Source of the DNA: Methylococcales bacterium
Lineage (GTDB): Bacteria; Pseudomonadota; Gammaproteobacteria; Methylococcales; Methylomonadaceae
Direction: 5' to 3'
DNA length: 64,000 nucleotides
NCBI GenBank assembly: GCA_030949405.1
Contig: JAUZSN010000002.1
Location: forward strand, 2,838,553 to 2,902,552
Shown here: piece by piece, positions 17,849-27,508 of the stretch
Numbering within the stretch: position 1 is the first letter of the stretch
Layout of the letters: the number at the start of each line of letters is the position of its first letter
The notes under the pieces: generated by a model
Seen by the model: the letters and a program-made list of their open reading frames with translations, nothing else
Told to the model about the DNA's origin: nothing
Databases searched by the model: none
Program-made: the position numbers and the translations under genes

Positions 17849-18391
17849 TTAAAGATTATCACTAGCAAATAATGAAGCAATGCTGGCTTTATCAATTTTA
17901 GTTTTTCGCAAAATATCCAACTCTTTTTCAATTAAAGCATTCGTTTCTTCACGTAATTGATGCAAGTTCTGACGTAACCCTTTAACGTTTTCATGCTCTT
18001 GATTACGAAGTTTACGAATCTCATCCAAACTTTTATTTTCTAATTCATCTAAACGTTGATTCAATAAATCATCCGCTTTTTTCAACGAACTTTCCATAGA
18101 AGATAAACTTTTTTGACGTTCTTTTTTCTCAAGATCCAGCTTATCACTTAAGGTTTCAAATTCGCGTTGAATCAGGTTTTCTAAGGACGACATTCGCTGT
18201 TCCATATCGTCTCGTAAATGCGCAGATTCCTTGCTTAGGTTGACTTCTAACGAACTAAAACGGCTATTATTTTTACGCATTTCTGCACCAAAAAGAATAT
18301 CACGAATTTTATTAATATTTTGCGCGCCATCTATATCAATTTCGGCAGGAATATTTTCTATTTTATCGGTCGGTGTTATTTTATTTGTCAT
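17849..18391 (-). CDS. Coiled-coil protein, first gene of the GTPase unit
   Basis: A 180-residue soluble protein. After a short N-terminal part with IRDILFGAEMRKN, residues about 45-165 are almost entirely heptad coiled coil rich in Glu, Lys, Leu and Arg, ending with a short conserved-looking tail ASIASLFASDNL. Coiled-coil proteins with an LFGAE start and a LF-type end occur next to OmpA/GTPase genes in other bacteria as I recall them, but I cannot name the family. It may scaffold the complex. Confidence 0.7.
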   Translation of the reverse strand: MTNKITPTDKIENIPAEIDIDGAQNINKIRDILFGAEMRKNNSRFSSLEVNLSKESAHLRDDMEQRMSSLENLIQREFETLSDKLDLEKKERQKSLSSMESSLKKADDLLNQRLDELENKSLDEIRKLRNQEHENVKGLRQNLHQLREETNALIEKELDILRKTKIDKASIASLFASDNL

Positions 18392-18559
18392 ATATAGGGT
18401 AGCAATAAGGTATTTTTAAGGCGTTATATTAAAATTTTCTAAAATTCCATCTCATTCATCAAGGCTTGCATCACTAATGACTAAAATTTTGTGTCATTTT
18501 TTATGTTAAATAGCCACCTTGGCATTTAAAGTATCGGTTAATAGTTAATGTGACCATAA

Positions 18560-18647
18560 AGAGGCCTCCCGTAATTTTTAAAGCGGCAGCGGCGTCTTAA
18601 GGGTTTAAATCTTCACGTTGAATGTTTTCAATCAATGTAATCGTCAT
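18560..18647 (-). pseudogene. parB relic
   Basis: Read on the minus strand from 18647 the sequence gives MTITLIENIQREDLNP, a stop codon, then DAAAALKITGG. The IENIQREDLNP string is the hallmark of ParB partition proteins. It follows parA directly, as parB normally does, but only about 25 residues remain, interrupted by a stop. The rest of the 270-base gap shows no further homology that I can see. Confidence 0.6.
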
Positions 18648-18661
18648 GATTGCTTTTTTAT

Positions 18662-19447
18662 CTAATTGTACAGCTTGCCAACGTTATTCTCTTTTTTAAT
18701 TAATTCAACGGCTAATTCAAGATAGGCTGATGTAACCTGTGAACTTTTATCATACGTTAAAGCAGGAAGCCCATGACTAGGAGCTTGGACTAAACAAATA
18801 TTTCTAGGAATGGTTGTCGTAAATACTTTATCAGCAAAATATTCAATTAATTGCGCCGAAACATTTTGTGTTAAATGACTGTGGTTATCAAACATTGTCC
18901 GCAAAACGCCTTCCAAATGTAACTTAGGATTAATTGTTTCTTTAATCGTTCTAATGGTACTTATTAATGCGGTTAAGCCTTCCAACGCATAATATTCACA
19001 TTGCATCGGAATCAAAACACTTTTCGCGGCAACCATAGCATTGAGAGTTAACCTATTTAAGGAAGGAGGGCAATCAATCAGAATATAATCATATTTATTT
19101 TTAATCGGTAAGAGCGCGTCAGCTAAACGATGTTCTTTATTTTTTACATTCATTAACTCGACTTCTGCATCCGTTAAATCAGCATTTCCCGCAATAACCG
19201 AAAAACCAAGTTCCTCATTAGTAATGATAATTTTAGAAATAGGCGTGTCGTTTAATAATAAATCACAACTGCTGTAGTTTATTTCGTTTTTATCTACACC
19301 ACACGCCATTGAAGCACTGCCTTGTGGGTCAAAATCTATAAGTAAAACTTTCTTTTTTTCAAATGCTAAAGAAGCGGCTAATTTTACGGCTGTTGTAGTT
19401 TTACCGACCCCTCCTTTTTGATTACTAATCGCGATTATTTTAGTCAT
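18662..19447 (-). CDS. parA: ParA/Soj-type partition ATPase
   Basis: A 261-residue Walker-type ATPase. The deviant Walker A is KGGVGKTTTAV (residues 11-21) with the signature lysine, Walker A' is LLIDFDPQGSA and Walker B is YILIDCPPSL. The length and lack of an N-terminal HTH fit the short chromosomal Soj type rather than plasmid P1-type ParA. The partner parB has decayed to a relic. It lies 29 bases downstream of the PIN-domain gene, so it may now be transcribed with that module. Confidence 0.88.
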   Translation of the reverse strand: MTKIIAISNQKGGVGKTTTAVKLAASLAFEKKKVLLIDFDPQGSASMACGVDKNEINYSSCDLLLNDTPISKIIITNEELGFSVIAGNADLTDAEVELMNVKNKEHRLADALLPIKNKYDYILIDCPPSLNRLTLNAMVAAKSVLIPMQCEYYALEGLTALISTIRTIKETINPKLHLEGVLRTMFDNHSHLTQNVSAQLIEYFADKVFTTTIPRNICLVQAPSHGLPALTYDKSSQVTSAYLELAVELIKKENNVGKLYN

Positions 19448-19476
19448 GAATTTATTTTAACTGTTCGAGATAATTT

Positions 19477-19983
19477 TTATAGGACAAACGCATTAAGTTC
19501 AGAATCTTGTTCACGCGCTTTTAATGCTTGATGTCGTGTCCAAATATGAATTTTACAATTTGATACTTTATATTGTTTTTTTAAATGCTCACATTCAGTA
19601 ATAATGCTTACATCCGTTAAACCAAGTTGCTGTTGTACAAACTCGTCACTAAACCGATTGATAACACGACATAAATCCTTAATAAAATCTGAAACTGAAT
19701 CCGCATTACTACAAGGGGTAATAAAAAAGGGCAGTTCATCATCTAAACATTGTTCGATTAAACCGTTAAAATTTTTAATGACGGTTGAACGATTTTTGGC
19801 ATCGGCAATATGATTCGCAAATTCAAATAAAACAGGAATAGGAAAATAAAACTGACTTCCTGCCTGTTGCTCTTCTGAAAATTTTTCTTTAATCTTTGTA
19901 TGAGCGTCTTCGTCCCAATCTTTACCGACTTTAAATAATTCCAATAAATAACTGGTATCAATGACAAACATTCGCTGGCTCAT
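19477..19983 (-). CDS. PIN-domain-like putative nuclease
   Basis: A 168-residue protein with PIN layout: first Asp in MFVIDTSYLLELFK, then Glu in FPIPVLFEFANHIAD and a later Asp in LGLTDVSIITECEHL, which together could form the metal site. A short C-terminal region (IHIWTRHQALKAREQD) is outside the usual fold. I chose the ATG at 19983 because it overlaps the stop of the ATPase gene (ATGA); a TTG six codons upstream is less likely. The pairing with a RecF-type ATPase suggests an ATPase-gated RNase rather than a classic VapC, since no antitoxin gene is seen. Confidence 0.75.
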   Translation of the reverse strand: MSQRMFVIDTSYLLELFKVGKDWDEDAHTKIKEKFSEEQQAGSQFYFPIPVLFEFANHIADAKNRSTVIKNFNGLIEQCLDDELPFFITPCSNADSVSDFIKDLCRVINRFSDEFVQQQLGLTDVSIITECEHLKKQYKVSNCKIHIWTRHQALKAREQDSELNAFVL

Positions 19984-21065
19984 TCGATAGACTCCAACCA
20001 ACTTTGCATTTTTTCTTGTCGTTTTTCTTCAAACTTTGGATCTAAGTATTGCTCTATAACATTTCGGGTGACTAATCCGCCTAAGTTACCTTTTTGTAAT
20101 AAAACCTCAACATGAGGTAATTCAAAAAATGGGGTTAATTTTGCCGATTGAGTCTCTTTATCATAATGACAAATAACCACAGAACTTAATTGTTCACCTT
20201 CTAAGCCATCTAAAGTTGCTGAATTGTGAGTGGTAATCAGAGTTTTTAGATTTCGACGATGACTGGTTTCCCAAATTGCATTAAGTAAAACCTGAGTTCT
20301 TGATGCATGAATACCATTGTCAATTTCTTCAATAATAACTCGTGAACCCTCGAAGACAGTTTCTAAGGCTGTAAGAATAGCTAAAGCGCGAAGCGTACCA
20401 TCGGATAATAATTTGGCATTAATCACTTCCCCATTAGGATATTTTAAAGCAAATAACACATCACTATCATCAGACGTTGTTATAAATTCAAAACTAACAA
20501 AAGATTCTTCAGGAAGCTCTTTAATGCGTTCTAAAATACTTTGCAGTATATCGGGCGTATTTTTTTGTAGATGATATAACACCGATGAAATATTTGCCCC
20601 ATTTTTACTGAGTTGCTTTAATCCTGTCAGCGAATATTGACGCATGAGTTGTGGGTAAAAATCATAAAAAAAAACATGGTCGTATTCAGCTAAATAGCTT
20701 GATATGCCCTTTATTACATTATCAATTGGTTTAAAACTCGATTCTTGAGAAATCTCAGGTTTTAAATTAACCTGAATAACATAGCGAACATTTTTACTAT
20801 CAATTTCATCTTTAAAGCCAATTTCAAATGTATGATGTCCTTGACGAAAGCAACCCTGTATTCCTCCTCGAACTTCAAATTTATTACCTCGCTCAATATC
20901 GGTAATTTCATAAGGCTCGACATTATTCATTAGCCAAACAGATAATTGCACACCCTCAATCAAATTAGACTTCCCTGACCCATTTCGCCCAATCAACAGC
21001 GTCATCGGTTTGGATAAATCAATCTCAACATCAGCAAAGTTTTTAAAATTCTTAAACGTGTGCAT
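19980..21065 (-). CDS. RecF/SMC-like AAA ATPase (AAA_21 type) paired with PIN protein
   Basis: A 361-residue ABC-type ATPase of the OLD/RecF class. Walker A is LLIGRNGSGKSNLIEG (about 23-38), the ABC signature region is AKLLSDGTLRALAILTALE (about 220), and Walker B with catalytic Glu is SRVIIEEIDNGIH; the H-loop His is in LITTHNSATLD. Such ATPases act as sensors in anti-phage modules, paired with different nucleases. Its stop overlaps the PIN start. It lies 29 bases after metH and may share its transcript. Confidence 0.85.
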   Translation of the reverse strand: MHTFKNFKNFADVEIDLSKPMTLLIGRNGSGKSNLIEGVQLSVWLMNNVEPYEITDIERGNKFEVRGGIQGCFRQGHHTFEIGFKDEIDSKNVRYVIQVNLKPEISQESSFKPIDNVIKGISSYLAEYDHVFFYDFYPQLMRQYSLTGLKQLSKNGANISSVLYHLQKNTPDILQSILERIKELPEESFVSFEFITTSDDSDVLFALKYPNGEVINAKLLSDGTLRALAILTALETVFEGSRVIIEEIDNGIHASRTQVLLNAIWETSHRRNLKTLITTHNSATLDGLEGEQLSSVVICHYDKETQSAKLTPFFELPHVEVLLQKGNLGGLVTRNVIEQYLDPKFEEKRQEKMQSWLESIE

Positions 21066-21094
21066 TTTTTATCCTAAGATTGAAGGCGTATAAA

Positions 21095-24000
21095 TTAATG
21101 ATGCAAATGTGCCGCTAACCAACGCTTGGCTACGTCTTCCGTCATGCCTTTACGACGCGCATAATCACTTAACTGATCTTCTGCAATCTTACCTACATTA
21201 AAATACCGTGACTCTGGATGAGCAAAATACCAACCACTGACTGCGGCTGTCGGGTACATGGCATACGATTCTGTCAATTCTATACTTGTATTTGTGGTTA
21301 CATTTAATAACTCAAATAATTTTTCTTTTTCAGTATGATCTGGACACGCAGGATAACCGGGTGCAGGACGAATACCGCGATAAGATTCCCCAATTAAATC
21401 CTCATTACTATGCGTTTCATCATCAGCATAGCCCCAATGATCTTTTCTAACCTGCTGGTGCATATATTCCGCAAAAGCCTCGGCTAACCTATCCGCCAAC
21501 GCTTTCAACATAATCGAACTATAATCATCATAATCTAATTCAAACTCGGTTAACTTAGCTTCAATACCAATACCTGTGGTGACCGCAAAGCCTCCCATAT
21601 AATCGGTCTTATGGGTCTCAACGGGCGCAACAAAATCCGCTAAACAAAAATTTGCTTGTCCAGGGGCTTTAATATTTTGTTGACGCAAATGATGAAGCGT
21701 CTCTGAAACTTCATCTCGACTTTCATCCGTATAAATAAGAATATCATCCCCTTGACTATTGGCTGGGAAAAAACCAATCACCGCCCGTGCGGTTAACCAC
21801 TTTTCAGAAATAATTTGTTTTAACATCGCTTGCGCATCATTAAATAAATTTTGCGCTTCTTTACCGACTAATTCATCGGTTAAAATTTTCGGATAGCGAC
21901 CTGATAATTCCCACGTTTGAAAAAATGGACTCCAGTCAATATACTCAGCTAACGTTGCTAACGACACGTTATCAAAAACTTTTTCCCCTAAAAAAGCAGG
22001 TTTCACAATTTCAGTGGCGTTAATTTTATGTTTATTTTCTCTGGCTGCCGTTAAATTATGCTGTTTAATCGCCGCTTTACGCCCTTTATGACGCTCTCGA
22101 ACCTTGTCATAATCACTACGAATCTGATCAACATAACCGTCTTTTAAAGTATCACTTAATAACTTACTCACCACACCAACACTGCGCGACGCATCGGTGA
22201 CGTAAATACTTGATCCCTTATAATTCGGTTCAATTTTAACCGCCGTATGCGCTTTAGACGTGGTTGCTCCGCCAATTAACAACGGAACAGTAAACCCCTG
22301 ACGCTGCATTTCTTTCGCCACATGCACCATTTCATCTAATGACGGCGTAATTAAACCACTTAAACCAATAATATCAACCTTATGTTCACGCGCGGCTTTC
22401 AAAATCGTATCAGCGGCAACCATGACTCCTAGATCAATCACTTCATAGTTATTACACTGCAAAACCACGCCGACAATATTTTTACCAATATCATGCACAT
22501 CACCTTTTACCGTGGCCATTAAAATCTTGCCATTACTGCGAATTTTACCGTCTTTTTCAGCTTCCATATACGGCATTAAATACGCGACTGCTTTTTTCAT
22601 CACCCGTGCAGATTTAACCACCTGCGGTAAAAACATTTTACCCGCGCCAAATAAATCCCCAACCACATTCATGCCATCCATCAATGCGCCTTCGATAACA
22701 TGTAAGGTTTTTTCCGAGACTAAGCGGGCGGCTTCGGCATCTTCTTCGACATAATCGGCAATGCCTTTTACCAGCGCGTGTTCCAAACGTTTATTAACTT
22801 CCCACGTTCTCCATTCTAAATCTTCTTTTTTAGAGGCACTCGTGCCATCACCTCGGTATTTATCAGCCAACTCTAATAATTTTTCAGTTCCTTCTCCATG
22901 ACGATTTAACACCACATCTTCAACGGCATCACGTAAATCCGTGGGAATATCAGCATAGATAGCCAGTTGTCCCGCATTCACAATCCCCATGTCCATACCG
23001 ACATGAATGGCATGATATAAAAAGACCGCATGAATCGCTTCACGAACGGCGTTATTGCCTCGAAAAGAAAACGAGACATTAGAAACCCCGCCTGAAATCA
23101 TGGCGTGGGGTAAGGTTTTTTTAATTTCTTTCGTGGCTTCAATAAAATCAACGCCGTAATTATTATGCTCATCAATGCCAGTGGCTATGGCAAAAACATT
23201 CGGGTCAAAAATAATATCTTCAGGCGGAAAACCCACTTGTTCGGTTAATATTTTATAAGCCCGTGTACAAATTTCTATTTTGCGAGCTTTGGTATCCGCT
23301 TGACCTTGTTCATCAAAGGCCATCACAATCGCCGCCGCCCCATAGCGACGAATTAAGTTGGCTTGCTTAATAAAATTAGCCTCGCCTTCTTTGATTGAAA
23401 TGGAATTAACCACGCCTTTGCCTTGAATACATTTTAAACCCGCTTCTAAAATATCCCATTTAGATGAATCCAACATAATCGGCACTTTGGCAATATCAGG
23501 TTCGGCGGCAATTAAATGTAAAAAGCGGACCATCGCCGCTTTAGAATCTAACATGCCTTCATCCATGTTGATGTCGATAATTTGCGCGCCATTGGCCACT
23601 TGGTCGCGGGCAACCTCTAAAGCAGTTTCATAGTCTTCTGCAATAATTAAGCGTTTAAATCGCGCTGAACCTGTAATATTAGTGCGTTCACCAATATTAA
23701 TGAATAAGCTATCTTTCGTAATGCTCATCGGCTCTAAGCCTGCTAAATGGCATTGCTTTTCTAAATTTGGAATTTTTCGTGGCGGATGTTTTTCAACGGC
23801 GTTAACAATCGCAGTAATGGTGGCAGGGGATGTACCACAACAACCACCAATAATATTTAAATATCCATTGGCGGCCCAATCGCCAATTTCAGCCGCCATT
23901 TGTTCAGGAGTTTCATCATATTCACCAAATTCATTGGGTAAGCCTGCATTCGGGTGCGCTGAAATATAGGTATCCGCAATCGTCGATAATTCTTCAATAT

Positions 24001-24766
24001 ATTGACGTAATTCGGTTGCCCCTAAAGCACAGTTAAAACCGATTGAAATGGGGTTAATATGTCGTAAAGAATACCAAAATGCAGCGGCGGTTTGTCCTGA
24101 TAAAGTTCGCCCTGAAGCATCGGTAATCGTGCCTGAAATCATCACGGGGTATTTTTCCCCGCAGGTTTCAAAAAATTGATCGACGGCAAAAATAGCCGCT
24201 TTCGCATTAAGGGTATCAAAAACGGTTTCAATTAGAATAATATCCGCGCCGCCTTCAATCAATCCTTTCACCGCTTCAGTGTAGGCGATGACTAAATCAT
24301 CAAAATGAATATTTCTAAAACCTGGATCATTCACTTCGGGCGACATGGATGCGGTACGATTAGTCGGCCCTAAAACGCCTGCAACAAAACGCGGTTTGGC
24401 GGGATTTTTTGCGGTGACTTCTGCACAGGCTTCTTTTGCCAAACGTGCCGATTCAAAATTAATTTCATACGCTAACGAGGCCATTGAATAATCCGCCATC
24501 GCAATCGTGGTTGAATTAAAGGTATTGGTTTCAACAATATCTGCGCCTGCATCTAAATAGGCGATATGAATGTCCTTGATGATATCAGGCTGGGTTAAGG
24601 ATAATAAATCATTATTACCCTTTAGATCACTGTCCCAGTCTTTAAAGCGTGTGCCTCGATAATCGGCTTCTTCGAGCTGATAACTTTGAATCATTGTGCC
24701 CATTGCGCCATCTAAAAATAGGATGCGTTTGGATAATTGATCTTTTAATAATTCGTGAGTAGTCAT
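21095..24766 (-). CDS. metH: Cobalamin-dependent methionine synthase
   Basis: About 1223 residues. All four modules are present: the homocysteine domain with zinc cysteines ([16 protein letters not shown]), the methyl-THF domain ([16 protein letters not shown]), the cobalamin domain with [17 protein letters not shown] (the Co-ligating His) and the reactivation domain with [19 protein letters not shown] that binds AdoMet. I chose the ATG at 24766; the open frame also includes a TTG three codons upstream. No cobalamin riboswitch fits in the 100-base gap to the divergent gene, so regulation is not B12-riboswitch based here. Confidence 0.97.
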   Translation of the reverse strand: MTTHELLKDQLSKRILFLDGAMGTMIQSYQLEEADYRGTRFKDWDSDLKGNNDLLSLTQPDIIKDIHIAYLDAGADIVETNTFNSTTIAMADYSMASLAYEINFESARLAKEACAEVTAKNPAKPRFVAGVLGPTNRTASMSPEVNDPGFRNIHFDDLVIAYTEAVKGLIEGGADIILIETVFDTLNAKAAIFAVDQFFETCGEKYPVMISGTITDASGRTLSGQTAAAFWYSLRHINPISIGFNCALGATELRQYIEELSTIADTYISAHPNAGLPNEFGEYDETPEQMAAEIGDWAANGYLNIIGGCCGTSPATITAIVNAVEKHPPRKIPNLEKQCHLAGLEPMSITKDSLFINIGERTNITGSARFKRLIIAEDYETALEVARDQVANGAQIIDINMDEGMLDSKAAMVRFLHLIAAEPDIAKVPIMLDSSKWDILEAGLKCIQGKGVVNSISIKEGEANFIKQANLIRRYGAAAIVMAFDEQGQADTKARKIEICTRAYKILTEQVGFPPEDIIFDPNVFAIATGIDEHNNYGVDFIEATKEIKKTLPHAMISGGVSNVSFSFRGNNAVREAIHAVFLYHAIHVGMDMGIVNAGQLAIYADIPTDLRDAVEDVVLNRHGEGTEKLLELADKYRGDGTSASKKEDLEWRTWEVNKRLEHALVKGIADYVEEDAEAARLVSEKTLHVIEGALMDGMNVVGDLFGAGKMFLPQVVKSARVMKKAVAYLMPYMEAEKDGKIRSNGKILMATVKGDVHDIGKNIVGVVLQCNNYEVIDLGVMVAADTILKAAREHKVDIIGLSGLITPSLDEMVHVAKEMQRQGFTVPLLIGGATTSKAHTAVKIEPNYKGSSIYVTDASRSVGVVSKLLSDTLKDGYVDQIRSDYDKVRERHKGRKAAIKQHNLTAARENKHKINATEIVKPAFLGEKVFDNVSLATLAEYIDWSPFFQTWELSGRYPKILTDELVGKEAQNLFNDAQAMLKQIISEKWLTARAVIGFFPANSQGDDILIYTDESRDEVSETLHHLRQQNIKAPGQANFCLADFVAPVETHKTDYMGGFAVTTGIGIEAKLTEFELDYDDYSSIMLKALADRLAEAFAEYMHQQVRKDHWGYADDETHSNEDLIGESYRGIRPAPGYPACPDHTEKEKLFELLNVTTNTSIELTESYAMYPTAAVSGWYFAHPESRYFNVGKIAEDQLSDYARRKGMTEDVAKRWLAAHLHH

Positions 24767-24873
24767 AAGGTACAAGCTCTATAGAATGTAAGGAGATAAG
24801 TTAAATGTTGCTTAAAGGCTTAAGCAGGATATATTATAATTTTCTAAAATTATTGAATGAGGAGAGACTAGTT

Positions 24874-25056
24874 ATGTCAACATCTACTTTTTTTCAAGTG
24901 GTTAAAAGCGTTCTTGCTGCGTTTATTGGGGTGCAAAGTAAAACCAATCAAGAACAGGATTTTACGAATGGTAAGCTATCAAGCTATATTTTTGTAGGAA
25001 TTATAACGACTATTTTTTTTATTATCAGCTTAATTGCTATTAGACTTGTTCTTTAA
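24874..25056 (+). CDS. DUF2970 small membrane protein, 3' end replaced by an IS
   Basis: A 60-residue protein starting at an ATG with a GAGGAG ribosome-binding site. It has the DUF2970 pattern STFFQVVKSVLAAFIGVQS and a single C-terminal membrane span (FVGIITTIFFIISLIAI). The IS427-type element begins at 25043, so the last four codons (RLVL) and stop come from the IS inverted repeat. Joining the sequence across one copy of the TA duplication gives a different tail ending within about ten residues. Confidence 0.75.
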   Translation: MSTSTFFQVVKSVLAAFIGVQSKTNQEQDFTNGKLSSYIFVGIITTIFFIISLIAIRLVL

Positions 25057-25063
25057 GAAGAAG

Positions 25064-25552
25064 TTAATATATCATGTTAAAATTCCATAGGATAGCCGCT
25101 AAAAAAGAAAATAAATCTTTTACACCTTCTTTTTTATTTCTAAACTTGTCAACTAGGCATCTATATCTTTTCATTCCACCGATTACATGCTCAACAATGA
25201 CTCTTTCACGACTCATATCTTTGTTTTCTTTTTTTTGATTTTCTGTTAATGTTGGGTTTGGATTATGCTTAGATTTATTTGGTTTTTTATGAGGAATATT
25301 TACCGAATTAGTTTTATATTCATTATTAAACCCCAAATAACCTAAATCAATAAATATATTAAAATTACTAAACCAATTTAATTCTGGATTAAATTCTTTT
25401 TTAAACATTCCATAATCATGATTTTTACCTGGAAAACTAACCCCAATATATAAAATTAAATGACCTAAAGAAGCTATAGTGGTATTTTTAATTGTATGCT
25501 GTTTTGTAAAATTCATTTTGTTCTTCATAGTCACTAGGGCGTTGTACAGCAC
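25064..25552 (-). CDS. IS427-type transposase, second frame (DDE domain)
   Basis: A 162-residue open frame with the catalytic C-terminal part: the second Asp in FIDLGYLGF and the Glu in SRERVIVEHVIGGMKRYRC. Its meaningful sequence begins around NFTKQHTIKNT, where it overlaps the end of the first frame. The full enzyme is expected from a frameshift between the two frames, as in other IS427 members. Confidence 0.8.
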   Translation of the reverse strand: MLYNALVTMKNKMNFTKQHTIKNTTIASLGHLILYIGVSFPGKNHDYGMFKKEFNPELNWFSNFNIFIDLGYLGFNNEYKTNSVNIPHKKPNKSKHNPNPTLTENQKKENKDMSRERVIVEHVIGGMKRYRCLVDKFRNKKEGVKDLFSFLAAILWNFNMIY

Positions 25553-25982
25553 GCTCTGTAGTATCTATTATCAATGTTTGAACTCCGCCAAAAGCCTGCT
25601 GCATTTCTTCAGGGGTTGAAAAACTTGTTGCAGGTAAAACATTAAATATATCTAACGTCTTTATTAAAATTGGAAATAATTTGTATACATGAGTATGGGC
25701 GCATGATTTATTCATATTAAAAGAAAACCCTAAGTGATCGAAAGTAGAATAACACTTCATATAATTTAATATAAATAATAATTTGTCTGCGGGTGTTTTT
25801 AATGTGCTATCTAAACCACTACCGTATTTTCTTTCTTTATTTTCATGTTTTTCTTTTTGATCTTCAATAAGGGTCTTTTCAAATAGAGATAATAGTAAAA
25901 TAAAATGTTCTGTTTTTAATCCTGTTAAAGCTCTTAACTGTCTATCATCATAAATTCTTGGTAAAATTTCTTTTATTTTCAT
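25488..25982 (-). CDS. IS427-type transposase, first frame
   Basis: 164 residues with an N-terminal HTH-like region (TPADKLLFILNYMKCYSTFDHLG) and the first catalytic Asp in TLIIDTTERAVQRP. The frame ends NEFYKTAYN and the homology continues in the other frame, overlapping by about 65 bases. The ATG at 25982 starts MKIKEILPRIYDD. Confidence 0.8.
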   Translation of the reverse strand: MKIKEILPRIYDDRQLRALTGLKTEHFILLLSLFEKTLIEDQKEKHENKERKYGSGLDSTLKTPADKLLFILNYMKCYSTFDHLGFSFNMNKSCAHTHVYKLFPILIKTLDIFNVLPATSFSTPEEMQQAFGGVQTLIIDTTERAVQRPSDYEEQNEFYKTAYN

Positions 25983-26182
25983 GTTATACTTTGATTTTTA
26001 TTTTTTATAGAAATTTATTATAAAGCTTATTTATTATTTTTAATAATTTAATTTAAAGTTTATTTATTAGGCTGTATCAACTGATTGTGAGTGTTATCAA
26101 GTATATATAAGCAATTGATTTTAATATATTTTATTTAGAAGAACAAGTCTATTGTTAATTTTATCACGAGTTCTTAAGCAAA

Positions 26183-26209
26183 AAAGCCCAAGCTAAACAC
26201 TTGGGCTTT
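26183..26209 (-). terminator. Terminator downstream of the 159-residue membrane protein
   Basis: Perfect 10-bp stem (26183-26192 with 26200-26209), 7-base loop, followed on the minus strand by a T run. It lies 21 bases after the stop of the upstream gene. Confidence 0.85.
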
Positions 26210-26229
26210 GAATTTAAAAAAATAATCAC

Positions 26230-26709
26230 TTATTCTTTTGTATCTTCATTTTCAGATGGAGGGACTTTCACTGCCGCCTCGTCACTGATTTTAAAACTAT
26301 CACCAATACCCACAAATGTTTCTTTAATACCACCAAATAAAGACATAAACCCAAAAGGTTGTTTTAACATAACCAATAATCTAAGTACCGCAATGACGAA
26401 AAAAGAAACCATGAACGGTAATAACTCAAATATAATACCAATTAAAGTTCCGCCTGTTCCTGATTGCAGTCCTGCTGTATCACTATTATCTCTTGAATTA
26501 AGACCGCCTGCATTATCATATTCAGTACTTACGTCACCATCAAAAATTTCAATAATCATTGCATTGAAATAAATCATAATCGTTTGTACGACTAAAAATA
26601 AGACCACACTTCCTGCAACCCAATAAAATGTGTTACCTGTTTTTGCATCCCTTGCCGTTCTAAAAATCCATATCGCTATCAAAATAGAGATTATTCCACC
26701 AAAAACCAT
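26230..26709 (-). CDS. Membrane protein of unknown function
   Basis: A 159-residue protein with an N-terminal span (residues 3-16), a second span (about 29-50) and a third (about 88-112). Between spans two and three lies a polar loop rich in Asp, Asn and Gly. The C-terminal tail is acidic and soluble. I do not recognise the family. It is monocistronic, with its own terminator; a GAGG ribosome-binding site precedes the ATG. Confidence 0.6.
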   Translation of the reverse strand: MVFGGIISILIAIWIFRTARDAKTGNTFYWVAGSVVLFLVVQTIMIYFNAMIIEIFDGDVSTEYDNAGGLNSRDNSDTAGLQSGTGGTLIGIIFELLPFMVSFFVIAVLRLLVMLKQPFGFMSLFGGIKETFVGIGDSFKISDEAAVKVPPSENEDTKE

Positions 26710-27150
26710 TTTCTTTACCTCTTGTTATTTTTGTTATAAAAATATATCAATCTAAAGCACCTAAATTAAAATAAGTACCCCTACTAAACGTTTAAAATAA
26801 TCTGTAGACACACTACTAAATCTACTCACACTATTGAATTTTCAACGGTTACCTCTGTAAAGTTAAACAAAGTTACGCTAAATTTTAATGTGTGTTTTTT
26901 GGGTGGACTGTATTTATACGCCCCCTATTTGTTTAACACATAGTCATAGAGCCTAATTCTTAACTCTCTTATCTTAAACGCTAAGTTTAATCTACGTACG
27001 CCCATTTAACAAACACTTATATTGCGATGATTCAGAATTGAAAGTATAAAGCTTAAAAAATGCTGCGAAAAGATAGGTTATCCCTTACTATTTTTTATTT
27101 TAAAAATGCTTTAAATCTATATATACAGTAAGGTTTTAGTGTAATTTAAC
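26710..27150. other. Intergenic, no gene seen
   Basis: About 440 AT-rich bases between divergent small membrane-protein genes. It presumably carries the promoter of the leftward gene. I see no ORF, RNA or strong repeat in it. Confidence 0.5.
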
Positions 27151-27178
27151 TTGACATTAGGACTCTCTAAAGTAACAT
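27151..27178 (+). promoter_or_regulatory. Sigma70-type promoter of the 42-residue gene
   Basis: A consensus -35 TTGACA at 27151-27156 and a -10 TAACAT at 27173-27178, 16 bases apart, about 70 bases before the ATG of the small gene. Confidence 0.5.
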
Positions 27179-27247
27179 AAGCCCTTCGAGTGCCAATAAA
27201 ATGGCGCATTTATTCATATTACAACAAAAATATAAGGTAGGACACTC

Positions 27248-27376
27248 ATGGGAGCGATCTTAGACATAACAGAAATGTTAAAAGAGCCAGAAGGTATGGT
27301 CGGAGCACTTGTCGTTATTACCGCAGGCTATTTCTTCGTAAAGTGGGTCTTTGCAGAGCCAGAAGAAGAAGAGTAA
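27248..27376 (+). CDS. Small single-span membrane protein (42 residues)
   Basis: The ORF starts MGAILDITEMLKEPEGM, has one membrane helix (ALVVITAGYFFVKWVF) and ends in an acidic tail EPEEEE. It has a consensus-like promoter, a ribosome-binding site (AAGGTAGGA) at the right distance and a terminator, so it is very likely a real, well-expressed gene. I do not know the family. Confidence 0.7.
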   Translation: MGAILDITEMLKEPEGMVGALVVITAGYFFVKWVFAEPEEEE

Positions 27377-27401
27377 GATCTAGCTTTTTCGAGCTATATC
27401 G

Positions 27402-27438
27402 AGACCGTTGTCAATATATTATTGGTAACGGTCTTTAT
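27402..27438 (+). terminator. Terminator of the 42-residue gene
   Basis: An 8-bp perfect stem (27402-27409 with 27427-27434) followed by TTATTTTA, 25 bases after the stop codon. Confidence 0.75.
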
Positions 27439-27508
27439 TTTAAAGATTCTATCCTTTTCCTAAATACCCTATAATTTATAATTTTCTCCAGCGCGTTAGC
27501 GATAGAAA

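Larger units (their letters stand above)
25043..26149 (-). mobile_element. IS5-family element, IS427-like group (1107 bp)
   Basis: The ends carry inverted repeats beginning GACTTGTTCTT (left at 25043, right ending at 26149), flanked by a TA duplication (25041-25042 and 26150-26151). With the flanking TA the perfect match is 13 bases. Two overlapping reading frames for the transposase and a TA target are characters of the IS427 group of IS5. The element runs on the minus strand and is very AT-rich compared with its surroundings. Confidence 0.85.

Noticed and set aside
24776-24873. Possible cobalamin riboswitch upstream of metH
   Set aside because: There are only about 100 bases to the divergent gene and none of the conserved riboswitch core is visible.
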